A stretch of DNA of 64,000 nt from Thinopyrum elongatum (taxonomy: Eukaryota > Streptophyta > Magnoliopsida > Poales > Poaceae), in the NCBI GenBank assembly GCA_011799875.1, contig CM022297.1, forward strand, positions 520,292,929 through 520,356,928. Reading direction: 5' to 3'. A program made the position numbers and the translations under genes. Under the pieces are notes generated by a model that saw nothing but the letters and a program-made list of their open reading frames with translations, searched no databases and had not been told where the DNA came from. Positions 1-9,974 of this stretch are shown piece by piece (the first letter of the stretch is position 1; every line of letters begins with the position of its first letter).

Positions 1-851
1 TCAACGAACGTCAAGCGTGCGGACCCTACGGGTTCGAGAACTATGTAGACATGACCAAGACACCTCTCCGGTCAATAACCAATAGCGGAACCTGGATGCC
101 CATATTGGCTCCTACATATTCTATGAAGATCTTTATCGGTCGAACCGTTATGACAACATACGTAATTCCCTTTGTCCATCGATATGTTACTTGCCAGTGA
201 TTCGATCGTCGGTATCTTCATACCTAGTTTAATCTCGTTACCGGCAAGTCTCTTTACTTGTTCCGTAATACATCACCTCGTGACTAACTCCTTAGTCGTT
301 TGCTTGCAAGCTTATGATGTGTATTACCGAGAGGGCCCAGAGATACCTCTCCGATACTCGGAGTGACAAATCCTAATCTCAATCTATGCCAACTCAACAA
401 ATACCTTCGGAGATACCTGTAGAGCATATTTATAATCACCCAGTTACGTTGTGACGTTTGATAGCACACAAGGCATTCCTCTGGTATCCGGGAGTTGCAT
501 AATCTCATAGTCGAAGGAATATGTATTTGACATGAAAAAAGCAATAGCAATAAAACTGAACGATCATTATGCTAAGCTAACGGATGGGTGTTGTCCATCA
601 CATCATTCTCGTAATGATGTGATCCCGTTATCAAATGACAACTCATGTCCATGGTTAGGAAACCATAACCATCTTTGATCAACGAGCTAGTCAAGTAGAG
701 GCTCACTAGGGACACGGTGTTTGTTTATGTATTCACACATGTATTTAGGTTTCCGATCAATACAATTCTAGCATGAATAATAAACCTTTATCATGAATAA
801 GGAAATATAAAATAACAACTTTGTTATTGCCTCTAGGGCATATTTCCTTTA
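1..851 (-). mobile_element. Partial family A (Angela/BARE1-like) copia LTR, antisense
   Basis: Reverse-complement match to the 5' half of the two family A LTRs at 39882-41601 and 51152-52891. The outer end of the LTR lies at 851, where the usual TGAAGGAAATATG start reads TAAAGGAAATATG after one change. The left window edge cuts the LTR, so it cannot be told whether it belongs to a full element or a solo LTR. It abuts the internal region of a gypsy element at 852 and was probably inserted into it. Confidence 0.88.
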
Positions 852-1851
852 GTTATATTGTCATGGATCCTCTAACATGTGACGCTTGCTTCCACCTCAT
901 ACTAGCCAAAAACTTCCGCACCAAGTAGAGATACTACTTGTGCATCCAAACACCATTAACCCAGTTTTTCAATGAGAGTCCACTATACCTACCTATGGAT
1001 TGAGTAAGATCCTTCAAGTAAGTTGTCATCGGTGCAAGCAATAAAAATTGCTCTTTAAATATGTATGATTATTAGTGTGAGGAAAATAAGCTTTATACGA
1101 ACTTGTGATATGGAAGAAATAAAAGCGATGGACTGCATAATAAAGTTCTTTATCACAAGAGGCAATATGAAGTGATGTTCCTTTGCATTAAGATTTTGGA
1201 CATCCAACCAAAAAGTGCATGACAACCTCTGCTTCCCTCTGCGAAGGGCCTATCTTTTACTTTTTAGTTTTTACCCTTATACAAGAGTCATGGTGCTCAT
1301 CACCACTTCCTATATTTCACCTTTTTCTTTTGGCAAGCGTCATGTGTTGGGGAAAGATCTAGATATATATATCCACTCGGATGTAGGTGATCATGGTTTA
1401 TTATTGTTGACATTACCCTTGAGGTAAATAGTTGGGTGGCAAAATTTTAAGCCCCTGTCTTTCTATGTGTCTGATGGAAGCTTTGATCTCATAAATACCG
1501 CGTGAGTGTTAGCAATTATGAAAGACTAAAAGATAGTTGAGTATGTGGATTTGCTAGACAAGCTCTTATATTGACTCTTTCCGATGTTATGATAAATTGC
1601 AATTGCTTCAATGACTGAGATTATAGTTTGTTGGTTCTCAATAGAGTTTTTGATTCATATTTTACTTTGTGAATGAATTGTCACTTTGGCATGAGAAGTT
1701 ATATGACAATATGTTGTTGTTCTGAAGATGATCATGATGCCTCCATGTCCGTATTTTATTTTATTTTGACACCTTTATCTCAAAACATGTGGACATGATT
1801 ATCGATCTCGGATTTCGCTTGAGGACCAGCGAGGTCTAAGCTTGGGGGAGT
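852..1851 (+). mobile_element. 3' internal (non-coding) region of a gypsy element
   Basis: AT-rich sequence with no credible ORF. It ends in a polypurine tract (about 1838-1851, AAGCTTGGGGGAGT) directly before the LTR at 1852. It shares scattered phrases with the internal region of the second gypsy element at 55560-56180, for example around 'acttgtgcatccaaa' and 'ctgcttccctctgcgaag', so the two elements are related. The upstream part is lost beyond the family A LTR. Confidence 0.8.
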
Positions 1852-3375
1852 TGATACGTCCATTTTGCATCATGCTTTTATATCAATATTTATTGCATTA
1901 TGGATTGTTATTTCACTTTATGGTACAATACTTATGCCTTTTCTCTCTTATTTTACAAGGTTTACATGAAGACGGAGAATGCCGGCAGCTGGAATTCTGG
2001 ACCGGAAAGGAGCAAATCTGAGAGACCTTTTCTGCACAACTCCAAAAGTCCTGAAAATTTACATAGAATTATTTTGGAATACATTAAAAATATTGGGTGA
2101 AGAAATACCAGAGGGGGACCCACCAGGTGGCCACAAGCCTGGGGGGCGCGCCCTACCCCCCTGGGCGCGCCCCTAGGACTTGTGGGCCCCCTGGAAGGTC
2201 TTCGGTGCCCATCTTTTGCTATATGGAGGGTTTTTACCTGAAAAAAATAAGGAGAGAGCTTTCGAGATGAAGCGCCGCCGTCTCGAGGCGGAACTTAGGC
2301 AGAACCAATCTAGGGCTCCGGCGGAGCTGTTCTGCCGAGGAAACTTCCCTCCGGGAGGGGGAAATTAAAGCCATCGTCATCAAAAACGATCCTCTAATCG
2401 AGAGGGGGTCAATCTCCATCAACATCTTCATCAGCACCATCTCCTCTCCAAACCCTAATTCATCTCTTGTATCCGATCTTTATCTCAAAACCTCAGATTG
2501 GTACCTGTGGGTTGCTAGTAGTGTTGATTACTCCTTGTAGTTGATGCTAGTTGGTTTATTTGGTGGAAGATCATATGTTCGGATCCTTAATGATATTCAA
2601 TACCCCTCTGATCTTGAACATGAATATGCTTTGTGAGTAGTTACATTTGTTCCTGAGGACATGGGAGAAGTCTTGTTATAAGTAATCATGTGAATTTGGT
2701 ATTCGTTCGATATTTTGATGAGATGTATGTTGTTTTTCCTCTAGTGGTGTTATGTGAACGTCGACTACATGACACTTCACCATGATTTGGGCCTAGGGGA
2801 AGGCATTGGGAAGTAATAAGTAGATGATGGGTTGCTAGAGTGTCAGAAGCTTAAACCCTAGTTTATGCGTTGCTTCGTAAGGGGCTGATTTGGATCCACA
2901 TGTTTCATGCTATGGTTAGATTTATCTTAATTCTTCTTTCATAGTTGCGGATGCTTGCGAGAGGGGTTAATCATAAGTAGGTGGCTTGTCCAAGTAAGGA
3001 CAACACCCAAGCACCGGTCCACCCACATATCAAATTATCAAAGTAACGAACGCAAATCATATGAACATGATGAAAACTAACTTGATGATAATTCCCATGT
3101 GTCCTCGAGAGCGCTTTGCTTTATATAAGAGTTTGTTCAGGCTTGTCCTTTGCTATAAAAAGGATTGGGCCACCTTGCTGCACCTTTGTTACACTTGTTA
3201 CTTGTTACCCATTACGAATTATCTTATGACAAAACTATCTGTTACCGACAAGTTCAGTGCTTGCAGAAAATACTTTGCTGAAAACCGCTTGTCATTTCCT
3301 TCTGCTCCTCGTTGGGTTCGACACTCTTACTTATGGAAAGGACTATGATAGATCCCCTATTCTTGTGGGTCATCA
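1852..3375 (+). mobile_element. 3' LTR of a gypsy element (TGATACGTCC type)
   Basis: LTR of 1524 bp that starts TGATACGTCC straight after a polypurine tract and ends GGGTCATCA. The next five bases, ACTGC (3376-3380), are the expected target-site copy. In intact family B LTRs the same place reads 'ccactgccagaaa' (12771-12782), so this gypsy element inserted there. The 5' LTR must lie left of the window. The promoter zone near 2214-2230 has only a weak TATA-like run. Short ORFs inside are not credible genes. Confidence 0.85.
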
Positions 3376-4566
3376 ACTGCCAGAAACCCTAACGATTCGG
3401 TCACACCGATATGGATCTCGGTCCCACCGAGATGGCCTTGCACACTCTCTGTTGACTTGTTGTAATTATTTCGGTCCCACCGAGATGTTGCAATCAGTCT
3501 CATCGAGTTGGCTTGACAGATTCTGTGTTGCTTATTGCTTCATTTTGGTCCCACCGAGTTGATGCAATCGGCGCCACCGAGGTGATGTTTGCCCTAAGCC
3601 CTAGCACATCAATCCCACCGAGTTGTTCTAGTCGGTCCCACTGAGATTCCTAACGTTCATATTTTTGAACAGATCGGTCCCACCAAGATTTCTAATCGGT
3701 GCCACCGAGATGAGTCAAAAGTGTGTAACGGTTGGATTTTGTGTGGAGGTTATGTATACCCCTCCACCCCCTTCTCCATTTGTGAGAGAGCCATCAGAAC
3801 ATGCCTACATTTCCACCATTCATTTTCTGAGGGAGAGCCACCTACTCATGTGTTGAGATCAAGAGATTCCAATCCAACCTTTTGAACCTTGATTTCTAGC
3901 CTTCCCCAAGTTTCTTTCCACACAAATCCCTCTTCCACCATAGCCAAATCTGTGAGAGAGAGTTGAGTGTTGGGGAGACTATCATTTGAAGCACAACGGC
4001 AAGGAGTTCATCATCTACACACCATCTATTACCTTTTGGAGAGTGGTGACTCCTAGATTGGTTAGGTGTCGCTTGGGAGCCTCCGTTGTGATGTGCAGTT
4101 GAACCAAGAAGTTTGTAAGGGCAAGGAGATCGCCTACTTCGTGAAGATCTAACCGAGTGAGGCAAGTCCTTCATGGACGATGGCCATGGTGGGATAGACA
4201 AGGTTGCTTCTTCGTGGACCCTTCGTGGGTGGAGCCCTCCGTGGACTCGCGCAGCCGTTACCCTTCGTGGGTTGAAGTCTCCATCAACGTGGACGTACGA
4301 TAGCACCACATATCGGAACCACGCCAAAAATCTCCGCGTCTCCTTTGCGTTTGCTCACTCCAATCCCATCCCTTTACTTTCTTGCAAATTGCATGCTTTA
4401 CCCTTTCTGCTGCCTATACTCTTGTCATGCTTGCTTGAAATGTATTGTATGTGCTTTAACATGTGCTAAACTCCAGCTTAACTTGAAGAAATTAAAAACT
4501 GCTACTTTCGTGTGTTAAGGGTCTAATCACCCCCCCCCCCCTAGACCAATCTTCTTGATCCTTTCA
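3376..4566 (+). mobile_element. Partial family B (SIRE/Maximus-like) LTR, 3' portion
   Basis: Aligns with the intact family B LTRs (12369-13957, 38289-39876) from about base 410 of the LTR to its end, which reads CTTTCA at 4561-4566. It contains the repeated CGGTC-N-ACCGA motifs. It belongs to the same older subfamily as 9975-11200: both read 'aaccttttgaaccttgatttc' where the complete element differs. The five bases after its end (GCGGG, 4567-4571) equal the five bases before the LTR start at 9975. It could be a solo LTR or the 3' LTR of an element. The 5' part is cut off by the gypsy element at 3375. Confidence 0.87.
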
Positions 4567-4764
4567 GCGGGTCCACGCGCCTTCTCATTTCAGCCGGTGC
4601 CCCCAGGTGCCCCCTGGTGCGCTGGGTTCCGCTTGGGTTTGCCGGTTGTAATTTCGGCCCAAACCGGCAAAAAACGAGGGTTGGGGACGCTGCTGGGTGA
4701 TTTTTCTGCGCCGGCGATAAAAAAGGCGCCCTGGGGGGGCTGTTGGGGGCGGCTGGAGATGCTC
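4567..4764 (-). mobile_element. Harbinger-type DNA transposon, terminal fragment
   Basis: GC-rich 198 bp ending in CGGCTGGAGATGCTC followed by TAA (4765-4767). The terminus is the inverse of GAGCATCTCCAGCCG at 7806, where the other fragment starts after its own TAA (7803-7805). TAA is a typical PIF/Harbinger target duplication. The inner edge begins GCGGG, the same five bases that close the 7806-9974 fragment. The two pieces therefore look like halves of one element split by a family B LTR, but they are here in reversed order. Confidence 0.8.
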
Positions 4765-4797
4765 TAAACTTCATTTCTCAACCTGGTTGCATTGCAG

Positions 4798-4962
4798 TTC
4801 GAGTACAAAGACTAGTTGGTGGAGCGGTGCTAGCGGGAGAGTATCGAGGAGTGGAGGGAGGTGATCCACGTCGCGGCAAGAGGCAGGGTGTGGAACGTGG
4901 CACCGGCTGGAGAGCTACTCTCTAGTTGTGGCTCACATGAACTAAGATTTCTCGGAAATTAG
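4798..4962 (+). pseudogene. Flavin-containing monooxygenase (FMO GS-OX-like) pseudogene, last exon
   Basis: A splice acceptor (TTGCAG, 4792-4797) precedes a frame reading FEYKD-stop-LVERC-stop-RESIEEWR. Plant FMO GS-OX-like proteins have FEY.DWLAE.CG....EEWR near the C-terminus. The two TAG codons (4813-4815, 4831-4833) sit where Trp and a residue near Gly are expected. After EEWR the frame no longer follows the family and ends at TAG 4960-4962. Such enzymes are FAD- and NADPH-dependent S- or N-oxygenases; this piece cannot encode one. The preceding exon in protein order is at 7574-7747, downstream on the same strand. The intron piece 4768-4797 plus 7748-7805 would make a normal 88-bp intron. 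Known from the family: the C-terminal motif. Inferred: common origin of the two exons. Confidence 0.8.
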
Positions 4963-5380
4963 TTAGGATAAGAATTCGAAGATGAGTTCCTCCCAACCAC
5001 CCACACATCTATCTATCCGATTACAACACCGGCCTCAGCCACCCAATTCCTAGACAAGGGAGAAGCAAATCAGGTAACGGCTACAAGTAGTAGTAGTACA
5101 CCCGTTTAACGGGCCTGTTTTGGCTTGAAAGCAGCTGGGGAAGTTTGTTGGGCCAAGTCGACTTGCAGTGGTGAAGCCATCAAATATGCATTAGGGAGGC
5201 CAAGTGCTGCTAAAAATGGTTGGGGAAGGCCAAACTGGCTGGGGAGGGCTTCCTAGTCAGGCCCCGTGGCGGCGGCGAGGGAGGAGGGGACAAGGGCCGG
5301 GGAGCTTGCGGTGGCGGATTGGGTTTTCCCCCTGGTCGCCATGCGGGGCGATGCGGGAGGAGCACATATTTTGTTTTTGC
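4963..5380. other. Intergenic sequence, no gene seen
   Basis: Flank of the FMO last exon. The part 5100-5360 is moderately GC-rich, with short ORFs in several frames that resemble no family I know. A breakpoint of the proposed duplication should lie somewhere between 4963 and 7573. Confidence 0.5.
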
Positions 5381-5693
5381 TATCTCAATCCTCTATAACA
5401 CTATACTCCCTAGTTTTTAAGGCCTCACAAGCAATTGAGGTCTCCAATTGGAATTGGGTCACCTAATTTTGACCCGGTCAACAATTTCTCAAAGCTCTCA
5501 CTCTATTCTTCTATACTATACACTATGCTTCTTAATTTCTAAGGCCTCACATATAATTGAGGTCTTAAAATTAGAATTTGGGTCACCTAATTTTGACCGG
5601 GTCAATAATTTCTCAAGGAGCTCTCCCATTCAATTTTTTTAATTCACTATGTTCCCTAATTTTGAAGCTCTTTCATTCGATTAAGGTGACGCA
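5381..5693 (+). repeat. Degenerate tandem repeat, about three copies of 105-125 bp
   Basis: Copies begin near 5381, 5487 and 5611. Each carries the order 'tctcaa ... ctatac/ctatg ... cctaattt/ctaagg ... gaggtct' and the first two share 'gggtcacctaattttgacc'. The third is shorter and more diverged. No ORF of interest. Confidence 0.6.
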
Positions 5694-5833
5694 GAAATTT
5701 TTCCACTTAAATATGGGTTGATTAGCGGTATATACAGAATCACACCACGAAAGGTGCACCAAATCAACGCCATATAAATAAAAAATAAGCACACTCCATC
5801 ATCTCCACACCCGCCAAACTAAGCATTCCATCA

Positions 5834-6067
5834 GTTCCAAATACAAGGGGTATTAGTTTTTTGAAAGAAAAAAATCTTTACCTTTGACCAAGTTCGAAGC
5901 AAAAATATTGACATCCACAATATTAAACAAAAAAATATAGAAATTCATTTCATGATGAATCTGATGATACCAATTTGATATTATGAATTTTGATATATTT
6001 CTCAACAAATTTTATCAAACTTAAAAAGGTTTTTTAAAAAGTAATACACCTTATATTTTGAAACATA
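5834..6067. mobile_element. Stowaway-type MITE, degenerate
   Basis: Long imperfect inverted repeat: the left arm 'ttccaaatacaaggggtatt' pairs with the right end 'acaccttatattttgaaaca'. Inner parts such as 'tttgaccaagttcgaagc' and 'catttcatgatgaatctgatg' match a common grass Stowaway (Tc1/mariner) MITE as I remember it. The terminal TA duplications are no longer clear. Confidence 0.65.
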
Positions 6068-7119
6068 GTGATTAGTTTTTCTTAAGAAACCCCACAACAC
6101 CAACGGGGCAGCAAAGCGCGCCTAGCCCTTCTAGTATAAGCCATACCTAGTGAAAACAACCATAAATTAGCAATGCTTGCCACAAACATGCAGGTGCATC
6201 ATATTGTGATCTACAAACCAATTTCATAGAAGTTGATTAGCTATGTTGGTTTACATGCTACAACAAAAAATTGCTAATCAACAATGGATGGATGTTTTGA
6301 CTCACCAACATGTAGATCTATACTTTTTTTTGGCACTTGGAAGCAAAAACAAAATTACAGTCCAGAAGCATCTTTATAGCATTATAAATGCTACAAAACT
6401 AAGAACACTAATGTGCTAACTAAGAAACACTAATGTGCTATCGTGGAAAAGGATCTAAACCAAGATGGAAGCAACCAGATTTTGAAATCAAGTCGAACAC
6501 TTGTATTACCGCGAATATTGGGAATTTCGAATCCCATCAGATTATTGTCATATGCACAAAATTTGTAGATGATACAATGCTCCATTACACATCAAATATA
6601 ACATAGATACACTCAACAAAATTCATCAAAGCAAACATTACATCTAAAAGTAACACAAAGAAAACAATTGATTAAAAATGAATCAAAGTAGAGATGAACC
6701 CTAGTTCGGGTGAGTACAGACCAGGGGGTGACGCCTGTGATGCGCGTGCAGCTTCTTTGATGTCTCAAAATGATGCACCAGCACGGGAGGGGGGTGCTGA
6801 TGGGTAGGGTCTGGTGGGTGACCGAGGCGGCGATGGGGATACCCGTCCGGTGATAAGAGCAATGCTTGGTGCAGTAGACAGGGGGCAGGACGCAGCAGCG
6901 ACGCTGCAGCAGTTGTAACTGTGGCGGAGTTGATGGTGCCGAGCAAGGTGGTGTTGGACGTAGGCGTCATGGTGCGCGAGCTCGACGAGATCGGGGATGG
7001 GTTCACCCATGCGTTGGGAGGCGGGGTGGGCTAGGTGGGTCGGGGAGGCAAGATTTACTCACGACGGACGGAGCAACACGCGAGATTCCAGCGAGAGTTA
7101 CTAGGAAAGGATCAAGTCG
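6068..7119. other. Low-copy spacer with a GC-rich block, no recognised gene
   Basis: 6068-6690 is AT-rich without features. 6700-7060 is GC-rich, with a minus-strand open frame (7010 to 6765) starting MGEPIPDLVEL that I do not recognise. It lacks a domain signature and is crossed by another open frame, so it is not called as a gene. It may be an old gene fragment. Confidence 0.45.
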
Positions 7120-7335
7120 TGCAGTTAATTGCAGATTGAAAACGCGTTTTTTCCTTTTTGCGAGAGGCACGACCTGCCTCTCGCGTAAGTAAATCCGTCC
7201 CTTCAAGAGAAGTAATTTCGTGTCTCTGGCGTAAGGAAAAAGAAAACATGTTTTTTTTTCATTCCAAAGGCATGGTCGTGCCTCTCGCAAAAGCAAATTC
7301 ATGTCTCTCGTGGTAAGAAAAAAGAAAACGCATTT
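7120..7335. repeat. Cluster of 'GAGAGGCACGAC'-like repeats
   Basis: The motif GCGAGAGGCACGACC (7160-7174), its inverse GTCGTGCCTCTCGC (7266-7279) and variants such as GTGTCTCTGGCG alternate with 'aagaaaac' runs. The alternating orientation gives hairpin potential. This is probably a fragment of a DNA transposon, but the family was not identified. Confidence 0.45.
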
Positions 7336-7336
7336 A

Positions 7337-7506
7337 TATAAATATAAGTCTTTTTTAAGATTTCGTTATAGACTACATACGGAACAACACGAGTGAATCT
7401 ACATTCTAAAATCCATCTATATCATGGGGAAAAAATCTGTCCATATACATCCGTATATAGTTTAAATTAAAATCTTTAAAAGAACTTATAATTAGTAATG
7501 GAGTAC
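7337..7506. mobile_element. Stowaway-type MITE, degenerate (Thalos-like)
   Basis: Inverted arms: 'aaatataagtcttttttaag' on the left and 'cttataattagtaatggagta' on the right. The centre 'gagtgaatctacattctaaaat' followed by 'atacatccgtatatag' is characteristic of abundant Triticeae Stowaway MITEs. It lies in the intron immediately upstream of the FMO exon at 7574. Confidence 0.7.
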
Positions 7507-7573
7507 ATATTCCCAGTGTTTGATCTTTAACGGATGCTTATACATGAGGATCTCGAATTCTTCTTGTGTCCAG

Positions 7574-7747
7574 GCAATCCCTTTCCCGGTGTTCCAGCTC
7601 CAGAGCACCTGGCTGGCGGGAGCCATGTCGGGCCGGATCGAGCTGCTTTCACCGGAGGAGATGATGCTGGACGTGGCAGCGTTCTACTCGGACATGGAGG
7701 CCCACGAGCGCCCCAAGAGATTCAGCCATGACCTGGGAGCGTGCACA
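7574..7747 (+). pseudogene. Flavin-containing monooxygenase (FMO GS-OX-like) pseudogene, penultimate exon
   Basis: The exon is bounded by an acceptor (GTGTCCAG, 7566-7573) and a donor (GTACGT, 7748). It is 174 bp, 58 codons, fully open. It reads AIPFPVFQLQS, then WLAGAMSGRIEL, then PKRFSHDLG. In plant FMO GS-OX-like proteins the corresponding run is (V)PFPxFELQSKW(V)AGVLSGR.LPS...PKRYTHN. No earlier exon, and so no FAD- or NADPH-binding motif, is found upstream within the window. The intron that follows holds a Harbinger element at 7806, and the next exon of the gene lies upstream at 4798. This exon keeps a good frame, but the gene is disrupted. Confidence 0.85.
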
Positions 7748-7805
7748 GTACGTAGTACACAAATTAACCGCCGGCTGATGTTGTCCATGCGCGCTGGTGT
7801 TGTAA

Positions 7806-9974
7806 GAGCATCTCCAGCCGTTTGGCCCTTCAGCGCACCCGGTGAAGGCCTTTGCACGTTTGCACCGGCGGTTTTTCCGGCCTGGGCCGAATCAAGTTTT
7901 CAGCCGCGCCCCTAGGTTTCGGCCCCCAAACGCACAAAAATTCAGAAATCTCTTTCCCGCTACAAAAAACTCCACAGGTTCGGCAATCATCATGTCACAG
8001 GTCGGCGATCGAACATAGCCAAAGTCCGGCGATCAAAAGGGTAGGAACATAGACATGGAACTCAAATGGCAGGCTCCTCTACCGTAGGCGTGGGAGAGCT
8101 CAGCATAGGCATTGTGGGCACACCTGCAGTGCTTGGCGTTGGCGTAGGCGTGGGCGTAGTGGCAGTGGTCGCCGCCAGTCCCGGCATCTGGTTCAAGATG
8201 AGGTCGCGCTCCGCCAGGTACCACGTCGTCACCTGCTGGTCCATCCTCACCATGTCTGCTCCCATAAAGAACGCCAAGTCAGTGTTCCTCTTCTTCGCGG
8301 CGACGTTGGTCCTGAGAAGGTCGAGCTTGATGTCCTGCTTCGTCATCATCGTCGACCACCTCGCCTCGGACTTCTCCTCACTCTTGGCGGCATGGCTCCT
8401 GGCGTCGGTGATGCACTGCTCTATCGACGCCTACAGCTGTTCGCCAGTGGGCGCTGAGTCTCTCGCCACCTTGGCTTTCTTGTTGCCATCAGCGTGCCCT
8501 TCTGCCGCCGCCGAGGCAGGCGCGTTCGGGTTGTAGACACCGTGCTTGGTCTTGGCGAGAGCGAGCCGACACTCTGTCCATTTCTCGCACGACTCGATCC
8601 TGGTGAAGACGTGATGGAACTTGAACTCCTGGTTGTTGTTGTCCTGGCGAAACATGTCGAACATTCGAACCATCTGCACAGACGAAGAACAAGTGTCGGC
8701 GGAGTACATGGTGAAGAGGTGGGCCGGCGAGCCATGGACATACCTGACGCTCGATGTTGGCGCCGCTCTCCGGGCGAGCAATGACCTCCTCGTAGATCCC
8801 ATGCCACTTGTTGCAGGCCTGCTGGATGGTCGCCCAATGGTTGGCCATGGCCTTCTCGCCGCGATCCATGTGGATGCTGGCAAACTCGGGGTCGACCATC
8901 TTATGCTCGTCGAACACCGTCTTGACCCTTCTCCAGTAGGTATCAGCGTTCTGATTCGCGCCGGTGATCGGGTCGATGCTGACAGTCTTCCATGCTTCGG
9001 CGAGGCACTCGTCTTCCTTTGGCGTCCACTAGACACGAGCCTCGCCCGGCCTGGCGTTGGACGGCCGCTTCTTATTCCTCCCTTTGGCCGCTGGCTCCGC
9101 CGGTTCTTCCTCTTCCATCCCCTCCACGACATCGTCGTGCTCGACGTCCTCCATGTCGACGGCAGTGTCCAGCGTTTCTTCTTGTGTGCGGAAACCGGGG
9201 CATGAAGCGGCGGCGGCTGAGCAGTTCGTGATGATCTCATCCATGTCGGCGTCGGTGCTGTTGAACTGTGGCACCGAGCCTAGTGCGAAGGGTAGGGGTC
9301 CACGGCGCAGAGTCGGCGCAGGTAAGCCTGAGTACGTCGGCGAGTAACCGTATTGGTTGTTGAGGCCGGCGGTGAACGCGGGGGAGGGCGTGCGCAGGTC
9401 GGGGTTGAAGACGGAGGGGGGCACACGTGGCACAGAGCCATGAGGGAAGGTGATGTTGGGGTTGAAGCCGCCAACCGTGTCACCGTTGGCGTAGTCATCA
9501 GGCGAGGGCACGTACCCCCACAATGGCGGTGAGAAGTTGGTCGGCGACGCGATGCTCTGCTGGCTACCCCACGCGCCTTGTGGGTGCTGGCCGGCATGTT
9601 GAGGCGGAAGGAACTGGCGCTCGTTCGCCGTGCCTGCGCGAGATGTCTCATCCTGCACCGCCGCCGCGTCCCTGGCCTTCTTCATGTTGAGCCTGTTCTG
9701 CCGATCGGTGGTGACCGCCGCCCAGCAATCAACGTCGGCCTTCCACTGGGCATTTGTCAAGTCCAGGGGCCTTGGCATCGGTGCCCTCGGCTTCCTCCGC
9801 TTTGGTTGGGCGGGATCGGTGGCTAGGCGAGGGGCTGCATACTTCTTCGGCGGCATGGCGGGTGGATCTAGGGAAAATGGCGGGAGCTACAGGGGAGATG
9901 GGGGTGGTGGGGAGGAAAAGGGAGGGAAAGCATAAAACGGCGAGAAAATCGGCTGGTGTCACCGACAGTGCGGG
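7806..9974 (-). mobile_element. Harbinger-type DNA transposon, larger fragment carrying ORF1 only
   Basis: Begins GAGCATCTCCAGCCG after TAA (7803-7805) and runs to GCGGG (9970-9974), where a family B LTR starts. Together with 4567-4764 it would make an element of about 2.37 kb with matching termini and a TAA duplication. The only coding sequence is the Myb/trihelix-like ORF1 on the minus strand. No DDE transposase (ORF2) is seen in either piece, so it would depend on other copies to move. Confidence 0.82.
8062..9856 (-). pseudogene. Harbinger ORF1 (Myb/trihelix-like DNA-binding protein), degraded
   Basis: Minus-strand gene. Exon 1 runs 9856-8744, starting MPPKKYAAPR; a 70-bp GT-AG intron follows (8743-8674); exon 2 runs 8673-8062. 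Exon 1 has a basic, Pro-rich N-terminus, an acidic stretch (VDMEDVEHDD) and then the Myb/SANT-like block WTPKEDECLAEAWK. Exon 2 continues EFKFHHVFTR through [15 protein letters not shown] to LILNQMPG, the layout of grass proteins often labelled 'glutathione S-transferase T3-like' that are in fact Harbinger ORF1 products. In PIF/Harbinger elements this protein helps the transposase bind the termini and enter the nucleus. Two in-frame TAG codons, at about 9029-9031 (just before WTPKED) and 8431-8433, break the frame. High GC, unlike the flanks. Loss of function is a firm inference. Confidence 0.82.

Noticed and set aside
284..550. ORF of 88-93 codons (starting MLLLSSCQIHIP or close) present at 284-550 (minus), 40156-40437 and 51452-51733
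   Set aside because: It recurs because all three lie at the same place in family A LTRs. It tracks LTR identity, has no start context and is not a conserved gene.
8431..9240. 269-codon minus-strand ORF, and several plus-strand ORFs of 80-194 codons in the same stretch
   Set aside because: They are other-frame shadows of the GC-rich Harbinger ORF1; only the frame with WTPKEDECLAEAWK matches a known family.
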